From Salminus brasiliensis (Eukaryota > Chordata > Actinopteri > Characiformes > Bryconidae), in the NCBI RefSeq assembly GCF_030463535.1, contig NC_132899.1:12114990-12178989 (forward strand): a stretch of DNA of 64,000 bases, in the 5' to 3' direction. Made by a program: the position numbers and the translations under genes. Shown piece after piece: positions 53,425 through 64,000 of the stretch (position 1 is the first letter of the stretch; each line of letters starts with the position of its first letter). The notes beneath the pieces are model-generated. The model saw nothing but the letters and a program-made list of their open reading frames with translations. It was not told the origin of the DNA and searched no databases.

Positions 53425-53690
53425 CAGAGGAGGATGGATCGGGTCCCCCTTGTGAGTCTTGGTTCCCAAGGTTTCTTCCTCCAGCTCTGAGGGAGTTTTT
53501 CCTTGCCACTGTCGCCGTTGCTTTGCTCACTGGGGGTCTTAGATTTTTCATGTTTTTTTATGTTATTTATTTTTCTTTTTTTCTGTCTTTTACTAATTAC
53601 CAATTATGTAAAACTACTGTGTGACAACAACAGTTGTAAAAAGTGCTATACAAATAAATTTGACTTAACTTGACTTGACTATTAGTCACA
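53425..53690 (+). mobile_element. Retroposon 3' end (LINE-type tail)
   Basis: GGTTTCTTCCTCCAGCTCTGAG, GAGTTTTTCCTTGCCACTGT and finally AAAAAGTGCTATACAAATAA followed by a short TTGACT-like repeat. This is a very common teleost retroposon 3' end. It is oriented with the genes, lies between epcam and msh2, and is non-coding. Confidence 0.7.
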
Positions 53691-54639
53691 AAAACACAAA
53701 CAAATCCCAGGTCCACATATCTATAAATTAACTATGAATTGCAGTAGTAAAGGAGTGCTATGTAACTCTTTCTGCAACTAGAGACCGCACTAGAGCACCA
53801 GCATCTCAGACCATATTCAGTCACACCTCCCTTGTCCTGCTGGCGGCCTCAGTATGGTGTTGCAGCCCAGAGAAAGCTGCTGCTTAACACAGACAAGCAT
53901 TAAATAAGGACAAAGCTTTTTATAACATTTATAGTATCTCTGATAAAGAGGCAGCGATTTTGCAGAGTCTGTGCCGTGATCTTTGTGACCACTGCTTCTC
54001 CCCATGTCCTGCCTGAGTTTGTTTCTGTGTGATTTTTTTGTGAACCATGCCAAGGCCAGTTGTTGGCATCACAGCTAGCACACTCCAAGTCTGCTGAGCC
54101 CGACTGCTGGTTCTGTTTTCAGCGCGGCTCCAACCCAGCTGTTGCCCAGCTGTTAGCAATGTGGCTATCCAGCTCCAAACTTCCAAACTATTGAAAACTG
54201 TATTGTAGCAATGCATTGATTTTAGATTGATTTATAGATTTTAGACAGATTTATAGATTGGACTTTCTTGAGTAGAGGAATATTTGGACAGTGACTTTTC
54301 TTCTGCATTCTGCCATCTTCCATGCACAATGCTATGTGGGTGGTCACTGACCTGTCTCTTGGGGAGGGCCTATGTTTCCACAAGGCGGGGCTGATAGACA
54401 CCTGTGGAATTAGCTAGCATTTTTATTGCTTATTGCTTATTTAATTGCAGATATCCAATCATTTTTTATTTGTAAAATTGTAATTATATAAAAGAGAGAA
54501 TGTGATTAATATCAAGATGTCTTCCTGGCAGTATTTAGTCAGAAAGAGTTTATCTGATATTATTACAAATTTAAAAAAATCTGAAATAAGAGTTTTAGTA
54601 GGGGCGATGCATTACATAGATCCTTTATTTAAGTTTAGT
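53691..54639. other. epcam-msh2 intergenic DNA
   Basis: No gene supported. A 95-codon open frame on the - strand (53929-54216) is basic and Gln/Thr-rich without a recognisable domain. It may come from an unnamed repeat. Confidence 0.45.
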
Positions 54640-54781
54640 AGTAAAAATGATGGCTTATATCGCTGGTAGCGTTTTAGATGTGCTGTAGGTGGCAGCGTTC
54701 AATCCGCCACACTGCTGCGTTAGAAGGGCACAGAGGGAGGAAGCCCCGCCCCTCGCTGTGTCGGTGGCGGGAGATTCCAGC
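54640..54781 (+). promoter_or_regulatory. msh2: msh2 promoter/5' leader
   Basis: CpG content rises here. A GC box CCCCGCCCC lies at 54744-54752 and an E2F-like core GGCGGGAG at 54766-54773, 9-16 bases before the ATG. GC-box, TATA-less promoters are usual for mismatch-repair genes. The transcription start cannot be placed. Confidence 0.55.
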
Positions 54782-55689
54782 ATGGCGGTGCAGCCGAAGC
54801 AGAATCTGTCCATGGACAGCGCTTCCGAAAACGGGTTCATAAACTTCTACTTTTCTATGCCCGAAAAACCAGACACTACAGTGCGAGTGTTTGACCGTAA
54901 TGATTACTACACCGTGCATGGAAAAGATGCGCTCTTTGCTGCTAAAGAAGTCTTCAAGACTAATGGAGTCATCAAACACCTCGGCTCAGGTGAGGTAGCG
55001 AGGGCTCTTGCTCAGCCAGGCGGGGACTAGAAACTTAACACTCTTACCAGCATCTCAAGCTTCTCCTTTAAAGTTCTTTTCAGAAGATTGTATCTTCTTC
55101 ACCGCTTTGCAGAAATGGCTAACGCCGTTTGCTAGCTGGCCTCTTGTGGCTGGCTAACGGATTAGCTCTCACGCTGCTCGTGTCTCAAGTCGACAGTTCT
55201 GTAAACAAGGGCATCAAGCAAGTGCCCTTAAATATGCTGTGTATTATTAGCTAGTTAAGTCCTTTTTAATAGCTTATGTACCAAGTAATATGTTTCTATT
55301 CTATATATTATATGTTTTATGGCCTTTGTTACTTTAAATAAATAAATAATTAATTATAATAATTAAAAGAAAAATATCAGCCTGGAGGTAATTTAGCTAC
55401 ACCTCAGGCTTAAGGCCACAGTACCCCAACCAGCTAAACACAAAGATAACCTTCTAGTGTTTGCTTTTACTTTACACACACATACATACATACATACATA
55501 CACACACTTATTTTATTTAATTATTAAAAATGTAAAGTTAGTTACTACTGTAAACTAATGAACTTATTATTTAATAACCAGATAATAAAATTAGATTAAT
55601 GTGTCACATGTAGGGTCATATGTGGTACATCCACTACTGAAATAAAATTAAAGAAAATAATAAAATATATATATATATAATATTTGTTT

Positions 55690-55746
<57 letters not shown>

Positions 55747-58700
55747 TTTTGTTTCTATTTTATCTCAGTAGTGGATGTACCACATATGACCCTACATGTG
55801 ACACATTAATCTAATTTTATTATCTGGTTATTAAATAATAAGTTCATTAGTTTACAGTAGTAACTAACTTTACATTTTTAATAATTAAATAAATTAAATT
55901 AAATAAAGTGTGTGTGTGTGTATATATGTATGTATGTATGTATGTATGTGTGTGTGTGTAAAGTAACAGCAAACACTAGAAGGTTATCTTTGTGTTTAGC
56001 TGGTTGGGGTACTGTGGCCTTAAGCCTGAGGTGTAAAAGACCTCCAGGCTGATTGGTTGCCCATGAGCAGTGCAGGGCGAGACCTCTTATAACACAAGTA
56101 TGATCAAGCAGAGCTGCACAGCTGTGTGTGATGGTGATGGGGGGGAAATGTATGTAAATGAGTTTGGTTTCGTGACGTCATATGTGCACTGCATTTGAAA
56201 AGGCTGGTTTTAATAAGTAGTTTGCATGTTTGGACTGTAGAGTGATCAGAGCGCTTTGAGAAGTTACCCATGTTTACTACATAAGCTCTTTTATTTGAAA
56301 ATGAGCAAGGAAGATTAAGCTGTGCCATATGTCAGTGTCATGAGACTTCGTGGAAGTATATGGACTGGGATGTGGTGTTGTAGTTCGTCCACTAATTTAT
56401 ATTTTGGGGTGTGTTGTGGAATTTAGGGGTCGACTGTACATTGGGGCAAAAACGAAGATTCAAGTATCCCCATGACTTTCGTTGAGGCTGTAGGAAAACA
56501 ATCATTGATTGAAGGTGTGATTTAGTTAGTTAGTACTTTTGTTCTGTAACAGTTTTAAGCACTAATCTACACTTACCATTTACTGTAATCCCATTCCCAA
56601 CCTCATTTGTGTGTGTGTGTGTGTCGACATGCAGCATTCTTGAGAATTTATTGTTCTACAGTATTTGGTCTCAGTTCTGGTCCTGGAGTAGGACTGCTTT
56701 GCGCGGTCCCTTTCCCCAGCATGCCTAATGTAACTAATGAAGAAGTCCTTCCTGTGTTGAAGCAAAGAACACTAGAGCGGGCAGGGAAGTGGTTCTCCAG
56801 GACCAGGCTTGAGAGCCACTGCTCTATTATAGTAACATTTTGCTGTGCTTGTCCTGAACTGCAGGAAGCAGGAGGTTGGAAGGTGTGGTCCTGAGTAAGA
56901 TGAACTTTGAGTCATTTGTGAGGGACCTTCTGCTGGTCAGGCAGTACCGTGTGGAAGTATACAAGAATAAGGCAGGCGGCAAAAGCAGCAAGGATCATGA
57001 CTGGCAAATCGCCTACAAGGTAAAAAACCAAGAGTGCCCAAAATGCCTGGTTTAGCTGTGAGTATGTAATGGAAAGTTATTTTTTACTTAATTTAATTTA
57101 AGTCCATTTATTTACACATTTTTTTCTTTGCTTGTCGTTTGCTTCTATTTTAGGCCTCTCCAGGGAACTTGACCCAGTTTGAGGAGATTCTGTTTGGTGG
57201 GGGAGGTCTGGGGGAAGGCGCTACTGGTGTGGTGGGAATCCGTTTAGGCACAGGAGGTGATGGACAGCGTGTTGTGGGTGTCGGATATGTGGACTCCACT
57301 CTCCGAAAAATGGGTGTCTGCGAGTTTCCAGATAATGACCAGTTCTCTAATCTAGAAGCTCTCCTAGTGCAGATTGGTCCCAAGGAGTGTGTGCTTCCTG
57401 GGGGCGATATGGCTGGAGATGTTGGCAAACTTAGACAGGTAACTGCTGTCCGGCATACAAATATGACTGAAGAGTGTTTACTGTGTTTGATCTCGTGATG
57501 AGGAACTGATTGTTGTTTTTGTTTGTGTTTATGCTTTAGGTGATACAGCGTGGCGGCATCCTCCTTTCAGACAGAAAGAAGACAGAGTTCACAACTAAAG
57601 ACATAGTTCAGGATCTGAACCGCTTGCTAAAGGCTCGCAAGGGAGAGTCTGTGTCGAGCGCTGCACTTCCAGAAATGGAAAGACAGGTCTGTGAATTTGA
57701 GATTGGGTTTTTTAGGACACCTATCATGTATAGATATTTTTAGTATTTTAGTATCTGAATCTCATCTATTGAAAGCAGTGATTAGGGTGGCTTACAGGTG
57801 GGCAAATGTGGGATTTTTGGAATTAATATACACTATGTCCAAATGTTTAGACACATATGGAAGGCCAACATGTGGAGAAAAGAATGATGTACATATATTC
57901 CCTAAAGTGAGATGTTTTATTGTTAATATATAAACGTATATTAGATGTAAACTATATCCAGATGTTTGTGGACACCCCTTATAATAAATGACTGCATTCA
58001 GCTACTTTAAGTTGCAGTCATTACTGACACAGATGTGCAAATCCACGCACACTGTTTGTCTAGTTCCTGTTGAGAAGTACCGTCAATCGAATAGGACTCT
58101 CATCTGAAGCAGATAAACATGAACCTATTGGCACCATACTTAATGCCGGACATAAGCTAGAGGGGTTTAAAGCCCACCCAGCATTGAGCTGTGGAACTGT
58201 GTTCTCTGCAATGAGGGCGGTGCTCCATACAAAAGTTTGGGATGAGTTGGGAATGAGGTGAGGTGGCGGATCATCCCATATCTTGTCCTCACTAATGCTC
58301 TTGTCCATGTCCCAATACTTTTGTCCATGTAGTGTATACATATTTAAATAATAACAAATAATTTTTTGATATTTTAGTGTGGCAGTGCTTTCAAATTCTG
58401 GCAACATTAATAGTGAGGTGTACTTTTACAAACCAAGCTTTTCCCACATGTAAGAGATGATGTGCCCTTATGTAATTTGTCCAGGAATAACTAACCAAGA
58501 ATGTGTAACATTAGTAGGCCACTTATTATTTTCTGTGCTGACATTATGCCTATTGTGTATTTCTGTCCCATGACCTGTCAAAAGAAATCAAGCAATTAGT
58601 AAAATGTTCTGCAGTTTGCACAGATCGGATGTCTGTAAATAAATCTCTTAACTCTAAGGTGCTTATTTTTAAGCTGTATCATGAATCATTTCTCATGAAG

Positions 58701-61700
58701 CTTTCATAGGAAACTTTAATCTCCAATTGATCTTCACAATAATTGCACACAGCTTACAGAATGTAGTCATAGTCCTACATATTTAACACGGATGATAAGT
58801 AAATGCTTTTGGTTGCTGCTTTTTTTCAGATCGCTGTGTCCTGTTTGGCAGCAGTCATCAAATATCTGGACCTTCTGTCAGATGAGGCCAATTTTGGTTC
58901 CTTCAAGATGACCGCCTTCGATCTCAACCAGTACATGCGTTTGGACAATGCTGCCGTGCAGGCTCTTAACCTCTTTCAGGTTAGACATTGCCACTGTAGT
59001 GGTCTGTTAAGTTGTTGGGTAGGATTTCTGTTTTTTATGCACAGTTCCTCTGCAGGTTTCAGCTGCAGGTCTGTAGAGCCTCCAAGTCATAATGTAGACT
59101 TGCTCAGGTGGCTGTCCCAGTTTTAAGCCTCTAAGCCATGTTTAAGAGTTGCTTTGGCAGCGACCCAAGTAACCTCTGAGCCACAATGCAGGGGTGTGTA
59201 GACAGCATGCATCTCAACTGAGCCGTGGTGGAAAGTCTTAATTGGTCTAACAGAACAAACCAAAACTGATATGAAACAGCAGACAGTTCCTTAGCCTTGC
59301 ACCAGTGTACTTGCATCTGATCACTTAGGTATAACGCTGCAGTTTATTCTCTATGATGCGTTTTTCTCACTGATAAAGAATGGTCTAAAGCATTTCTGTC
59401 CCCTTCTAGGGTGGTTCTGATGATCCTACAGGTACCCATTCTCTGGCAGGGCTGTTGAACAAGTGCCGTACTCCTCAAGGCCAGCGACTGGTCAACCAGT
59501 GGCTCAAACAGCCTCTGATTGACAAAAACAAGATTGAGGAAAGGTGAGGATCTAAAACTATTGACATGGACCAGCTGGCGTTTGAGTATGACCAAAATAC
59601 CAAAAGTGTAGTTTAGGTGTATGCTGTTCTTCATGATGGAGAGACAGCGAGGCAGACACCCCCAGTTCTTATGCTGTTAACCAAGAGCTGTTTAGCCAAT
59701 TCTCTGCCGCTGTCCAGCTAAATACCCCCATCTAGTGGTGTGAATTGGTATTGCACACTACCAGTGTTTTCTATTGCACATAAGATAAATTCTGCACAGT
59801 GTGAACTTAAGTATATATGGGGTGTCTATTATTATGTCCCTGGCTTAATTATTTATCCATTATGGATTTTCTGATATAGAAATGCACCGTACCTCATTAT
59901 AGCATGTCCACATTCCTAAGTTGCTGGCTTAAATGGATGTGCAGCAGCTTGGAACATCATGGCACATTATGCTTCTGTATTAATGGTGACCGGCCAGCTC
60001 TGCTCTTTTATCAACAGAGGGATAATTAAGCCACTCAAAGGGACTTTCCCAACCCAGAGATACACTATATGTCCAAATGTTTATGGATACCCCTTCTAAT
60101 GCATGCATTCGGCTGCTTTAAGTTGCACCCATTGTTGACACAGATGTGCAAATGCACACATCTACATACACATTGTCTAGTACCTGTAGAGGAGTATTGC
60201 CAGTAGAATGAGAGACTCAAAGTGGTATGAAGTGGAACTGTATTTTCTAGGATGATTGTGCACCATCCAGTACCTTTGGGAGGAGTTTGGGTTAGAGGAA
60301 AGCAAGTAGAAAGCCTTCCTTGATTTCAGAAGAAACAATGATGGCCTTACTTTTGCCTGTATAGTGTATGTGTTCAAATGGAATCTGACTGCTGATCCAT
60401 TTGCTGATATTGTAGTGTAATGGTGGAGCTTTCAAATTGTGCACTTACCATTTGTGTATGCGGTTATGTGTTTAAATGGTCCTTGTTAGTAAACACTTCA
60501 TTATAATAACTAATTTTGCAATTAAACAAATTATCTAAGGGAAATATAGAATGTTATGGAATGTGTAGTGTATGATATAATGTAGTGTATGGTGGAAATA
60601 TTTTATTTATTTTTTTTCTGTTTACAGGCTAGACCTTGTGGAGAGTTTTGTAGAGGATTCAGAGCTGAGACAAAGCTGTCAGGAGGACCTGCTGCGGCGC
60701 TTTCCTGACCTGAACCGTCTGGCTAAGAAGCTCCAGCGGCAGAGTGCCAATCTGCAGGACTGTTACCGGGTTTACCAGGCTGTGGGCCAGCTGCCGGGTC
60801 TTGTGCTGGCCCTTGAGAGGCACACTGGTAAGATGATGAATCTTTTATCCATTGTGCAGTTCTCTGAATCATTATTGCATTTGTGATTCAGTTTTGTTGA
60901 TATTCTGTTCATATAAAATCCTATAAAACATTTATTGATCACAATAATTTATTTCTTCCTAATAATTTTCTATAGCATTCAGTTAAAACAGAATTGTACA
61001 ATTTTTTCTGCATCATTCAATTGCTGAATTGATAAAAGCCATGGTTTCAAAGTTTTTATGTGAAATGCTGAATTGTAGAGGAATGTTAGATTGGATTTCC
61101 TTTCCTTCAGTTTCGCTATATGAAATGTTGATAATGGTAAAATAGTGGAAAAAATGTGTGATGCGTAAAAGCATCACAAAACTATTGGAAAACCTCTTGG
61201 ATATCAAGTAGTGTATTCATAACCATTTTATGTAAAATGTGATGTACGTTTAAGAAGCATAAAACTCCTGGATGCACCACTCCCTTCATTACCACTGTGA
61301 ACAATTTAGACAGTCCTCTAGAACATAACTGCATGAAACCACTCTGAGAGACTTACATTTTAATAACTTGCAGAAATGTAGAAGTGGTGGAGTTGGGGAA
61401 CGCCAGCAACTTTGAGACCTTCAATTAGTTCAGTTCAATTACAGTTAGAACTTCATTTCCAACAACAAAAAAGGTAGAATGCTTTTCTTAGGGCCTTAAA
61501 TAGCTTGGTCTGTTATTTTAATGTACGTACTATTGCATTTACTGAATCTTTTCCTACCACTGACAGGAAAGCATCAAGTCCTGTTGACTGGGGTGTTCAT
61601 TTCACCCTTCAATGACCTCGTCTCAGACTTCTCCAAGTTTCAGGAGATGATTGAAACCACACTGGACATGAACCAGGTCAGCTAATGATATATAGCATCC

Positions 61701-64000
61701 CTGCTGTTCTGTACATTGTGTTCTTTTTGCAGTTATGCTGTTAATGCTCATGATGGTCTTCCTGCAGATTGATCACCACGAATTCCTGGTTAAGCCCTCA
61801 TTTGACCCCACATTGAGTGAACTAAGGGAGAGCATGGACCAGCTGGAGAAAAGCATGCAGTCTGCTCTCAACAGTGCAGCTCGTGAGCTTGGTGAGAATG
61901 ACCTGTTATCTTTAACCTTCTCTCTTTGTTGATCTTTTCACATACTGCTGGATTTCCTCCTCAAGCCTTTTTCTTGACTGTGCTGCAGGTCTGGATGCAG
62001 GCAAGACAATGAAGCTGGAATCCAATGCACAGATGGGCTACTACTTTCGTGTCACCTGCAAAGAGGAGAAGACTCTGCGCAATAATAAGAAGTTCACAAC
62101 TCTTGATGTGCAGAAGAATGGAGTGCGCTTCACCAACAGGTGAGGAATTGGTTGTTATGATGAGTTTAGGGTAATTTTGATTGAGCATGATCTTGATAAA
62201 CATGCTGCTGGTTATGCTATTGAGATAAAGGTCCTCAACATCAGCTTTGTAATGATCATCAGCACAATAAATCCGAACACTAGATAGCAGTGTTGTAGAA
62301 GCCCTTTGAGCTTCAAGTATGGCTCGGCTTGACCCGCCATCCCTTAAGATTGAAGCGGCCAGGCTTTTTTCTGTCCTGGCACCGAAGTGGTGGAACGAAC
62401 TTCCACTGGGTGTCCAAATGCCGACTGAAGACTCACCTCTTCCAAGAGTACTTGGGTGAAGAGTAGAGTATCATGGTCTCTATATTGACTTAGAGATATC
62501 TTTGAATTTTTTTGTCTATTCAAACTAGCTGAGGTTATTGTTGAGTAAATAGCGAAGCACTTTTGTAAGTCGCTCTGAATAAGAGTGTCTGCCAAATGTC
62601 ATAAATGTAGTCTGAGCCCTCTAATTGCATAATTTTTGTAAAAAAAAAAAAATTATTTTTTATTTAATTGACGTTACATTACATTTATGGCATTTAGCTG
62701 ACACTCTCATCCAAAGCAACTTGCAAGATTACTCATGTTACAGCGGTGGGTCAATGCAGTGTAAAGAGTCTTGTCCAAAGGTGTGGTGCACCACTGTTGC
62801 GCCACAAAAACACAGTATATCAATATATCATGTTGCTTACAGTATCACAAAATATTAAAATAAATTGATTCATAAACCTGTATTAGATGGGTATTGTATG
62901 GCCAGGTTCTTGTCAATGCACAGCCCTAATAGGGATGCACTGTAATCAATCATATTGGTTTTGGTAGATAATTGCTTAGGTCTGCATCGGGCAGATGAGT
63001 AGATGTGTAATGTTTTAATCTGATATTTATTTTACTCCAGAAAAAGCTCCATTCAGCATATGCTAAAATGAGCTGAAAAGTTCCCATATTCATATTCACT
63101 CTGTCAAGTTTTACTGTACTGAAAAACTGTACTCTGTACTCCTTATTTACTCATGACAAAATTTGTATGTAATTTCAATAAATCTGTTGACTCCACCTTG
63201 CAGTAAGCTGAGTTCTCTGAATGAGGAATACACTAAAAACAGGGAGGAGTATGAGGAGGCTCAGAATGCCATCGTTAAAGAAATAATCAGCATCGCTGCA
63301 GGTGAGGAGCATGTCTGTGTTTGTGTCAGTGATTCTGTCCCTTTGTACACTTTCATTGGAAAAACTGGTATCTGTATTTGTACTGTAGGCTATGTGGAGC
63401 CACTGCAGACACTGAATGAGGTGATTGCCCAGCTGGATGCTGTGGTCAGCTTTGCGGTGGTGTCCCATGCGGCGCCTGTGCCTTATGTGAGACCAAAGAT
63501 ACTGGAGAAAGGCAGTGGAAAGTTAATCCTGAAGGGATCTCGACATCCTTGTGTAGAAGCTCAAGATGATGTGGCCTTCATCCCCAATGATGTGACCTTC
63601 ACTAAAGGAGAACAGATGTTCCACATTATTACAGGTTCTCCATTATTTGATCATTCAATTTTATGGTTCATTGAAGCTGATGATTATGATAGTATGGCCA
63701 TTGATAAAGGATGTTGGAGATATTGTATGATGTTGGGTACAATATATAATATGTAAATATCTTTATAAAGCACAAATATATTCTATTAAAATTTTTACAC
63801 TGCAATGTTTTGTCCTCTTTCTAGGTCCAAATATGGGTGGTAAATCCACGTACATCCGTCAGGTGGGTGTGATTGTGCTTATGGCGCAGATTGGCTGCTT
63901 CGTGCCATGTGATGAGGCTGAAGTGAGCGTGGTGGACTGTGTGCTGGCCCGTGTGGGTGCAGGGGACAGCCAGATCAAAGGGGTGTCCACCTTTATGGCA
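54782..64000 (+). CDS. msh2: DNA mismatch repair protein MSH2, exons 1-13, right-truncated by window
   Basis: MSH2 pairs with MSH6 or MSH3 to bind mismatches and small loops in nuclear DNA, and uses ATP to recruit MutL homologues. Exons: 54782-54989, 56865-57019, 57154-57438, 57540-57686, 58830-58979, 59410-59543, 60628-60827, 61567-61676, 61768-61891, 61989-62139, 63204-63301, 63389-63634, 63825-64000 (continues). All junctions are GT-AG and in phase. Exons 2 and 4-12 match the human MSH2 exon lengths I recall; exon 3 is six bases longer. The 728 codons visible compare with 934 in human. The start M-A-V-Q-P-K matches human; the open frame upstream has no in-frame ATG. Landmarks: [12 protein letters not shown] in the connector, [13 protein letters not shown] in the lever, Walker [10 protein letters not shown] at about residues 670-678. 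The window ends at S-T-F-M-A, inside the ABC signature region. Confidence 0.97.
55376..56053. repeat. Near-perfect long inverted repeat in msh2 intron 1
   Basis: The left arm (about 55376-55660) and right arm (about 55742-56053) are reverse complements, with a centre of about 80 bases that is mostly (AT)n. Outer marks: ATCAGCCTGGAGGT at left, ACCTCCAGGCTGAT at right. Over the inner 100 or so bases (from TTAGTTACTACTGTAAACTA to GGTACATCCACTACTGA) I see no mismatch. Outside the microsatellite parts I see only a few, plus one small indel near each outer edge. No coding frame or named element. Confidence 0.93.
56670..56825. mobile_element. Short foldback repeat just before msh2 exon 2
   Basis: It starts CAGTTCTGGTCCTGGAGTAG and ends TCTCCAGGACCAGGCTTGAG, inverted ends that share TGGTCCTGGAG. 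Interior words such as GGGCAGGGAAG resemble the fragment at 26000. It ends about 40 bases before the exon 2 acceptor. Confidence 0.6.
57950..58336. mobile_element. Tc1-like short non-autonomous element, copy 8, in msh2 intron 4
   Basis: ACTATATCCAGATGTTTGTGG to CAATACTTTTGTCCATGTAGTGTA, with the family's middle blocks (TACTTTAAGTTGCAGTCATT, CACCCAGCATTGAGCTGTGG). A second end-like scrap, ATACACTATGTCCAAATG, lies at about 57827-57856. Confidence 0.87.
60061..60368. mobile_element. Tc1-like short non-autonomous element, copy 9, in msh2 intron 6
   Basis: TACACTATATGTCCAAATGT to TTTTGCCTGTATAGTGTA, bounded by TA at both ends. Internal deletions leave about 308 bases. Confidence 0.87.
62295..62610 (+). 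mobile_element. L2-type LINE 3' end in msh2 intron 10
   Basis: The + strand from 62319 encodes [16 protein letters not shown], the C-terminal signature of fish L2-like LINE proteins. The tail then reads GTAAGTCGCTCTGAATAAGA and GTGTCTGCCAAATG. It is truncated at the 5' end and inactive. Confidence 0.75.
62674..62810 (-). mobile_element. SINE/L2-type tail, reverse orientation, msh2 intron 10
   Basis: ACATTACATTTATGGCATTT then AGCTGACACTCTCATCCAAAG is the reverse complement of the tail at 48058 and 62295. Part of the SINE body follows (TCTTGTCCAAAGGTGTGGTG). It lies about 65 bases from the preceding LINE end, in the opposite direction. Confidence 0.7.

Noticed and set aside
54689-54781. Possible N-terminal extension of MSH2
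   Set aside because: The frame is open upstream to 54689 but has no in-frame ATG before 54782 (it begins GTG). The start M-A-V-Q-P-K matches human MSH2.
62319-62457. Small coding gene inside msh2 intron 10
   Set aside because: The translation is the C-terminal signature of an L2-type LINE followed by its tail, so it is a dead retroposon.

Overview
The window is vertebrate nuclear DNA, almost certainly from a teleost fish and plausibly an otophysan. The evidence is intron-split genes with GT-AG junctions, fish-type Tc1/mariner repeats, tRNA-derived SINE and L2-type tails, and very dense (CA)n/(GA)n/(AT)n microsatellites. The species cannot be fixed from sequence alone. Three protein-coding genes are present, all on the + strand: calmodulin (calm2 by position), epcam, and the first 13 exons of msh2, which runs off the right edge. 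This is the CALM2-EPCAM-MSH2 neighbourhood known from human chromosome 2p21.

Layout. 1-4.4 kb: non-coding, with a decayed Tc1/mariner copy. 4.4-9.05 kb: calm2 (six coding exons, 149 residues) with CpG-rich promoter and 3'UTR. 9-49 kb: about 40 kb between genes in which I find no convincing protein-coding gene. It holds many copies of one short Tc1-like non-autonomous family, several Tc1 transposase fossils, a SINE, two minisatellites, and a microsatellite-rich block at about 41.5-46.4 kb. 49.15-52.16 kb: epcam (nine exons, about 302 residues). 52.2-54.6 kb: epcam 3'UTR, a retroposon tail and the msh2 promoter. 54.78-64.0 kb: msh2 exons 1 to 13 (728 codons, ending inside the ATPase domain just after the Walker A exon begins), with repeats in introns 1, 4, 6 and 10.

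The genes do not form a pathway. Calmodulin is the cytosolic calcium sensor, EpCAM an epithelial adhesion and signalling membrane protein, and MSH2 the common subunit of the MutS-alpha and MutS-beta mismatch-recognition dimers. Their link is conserved neighbourhood. The epcam stop and msh2 start are only about 2.6 kb apart on the same strand.

I did not find a new protein system. The most unusual structures are a roughly 680-bp, nearly perfect inverted repeat in msh2 intron 1; a local duplication linking an epcam splice-site region to the epcam 3'UTR; competing tandem splice donors and a juxtamembrane Glu run in epcam; an upstream ORF ending one base before the epcam start; a two-type minisatellite carrying TGATGTCA in every unit; and an 18-bp perfect hairpin beside a microsatellite. 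Family names for repeats come from recall of typical fish elements, not from a database search.
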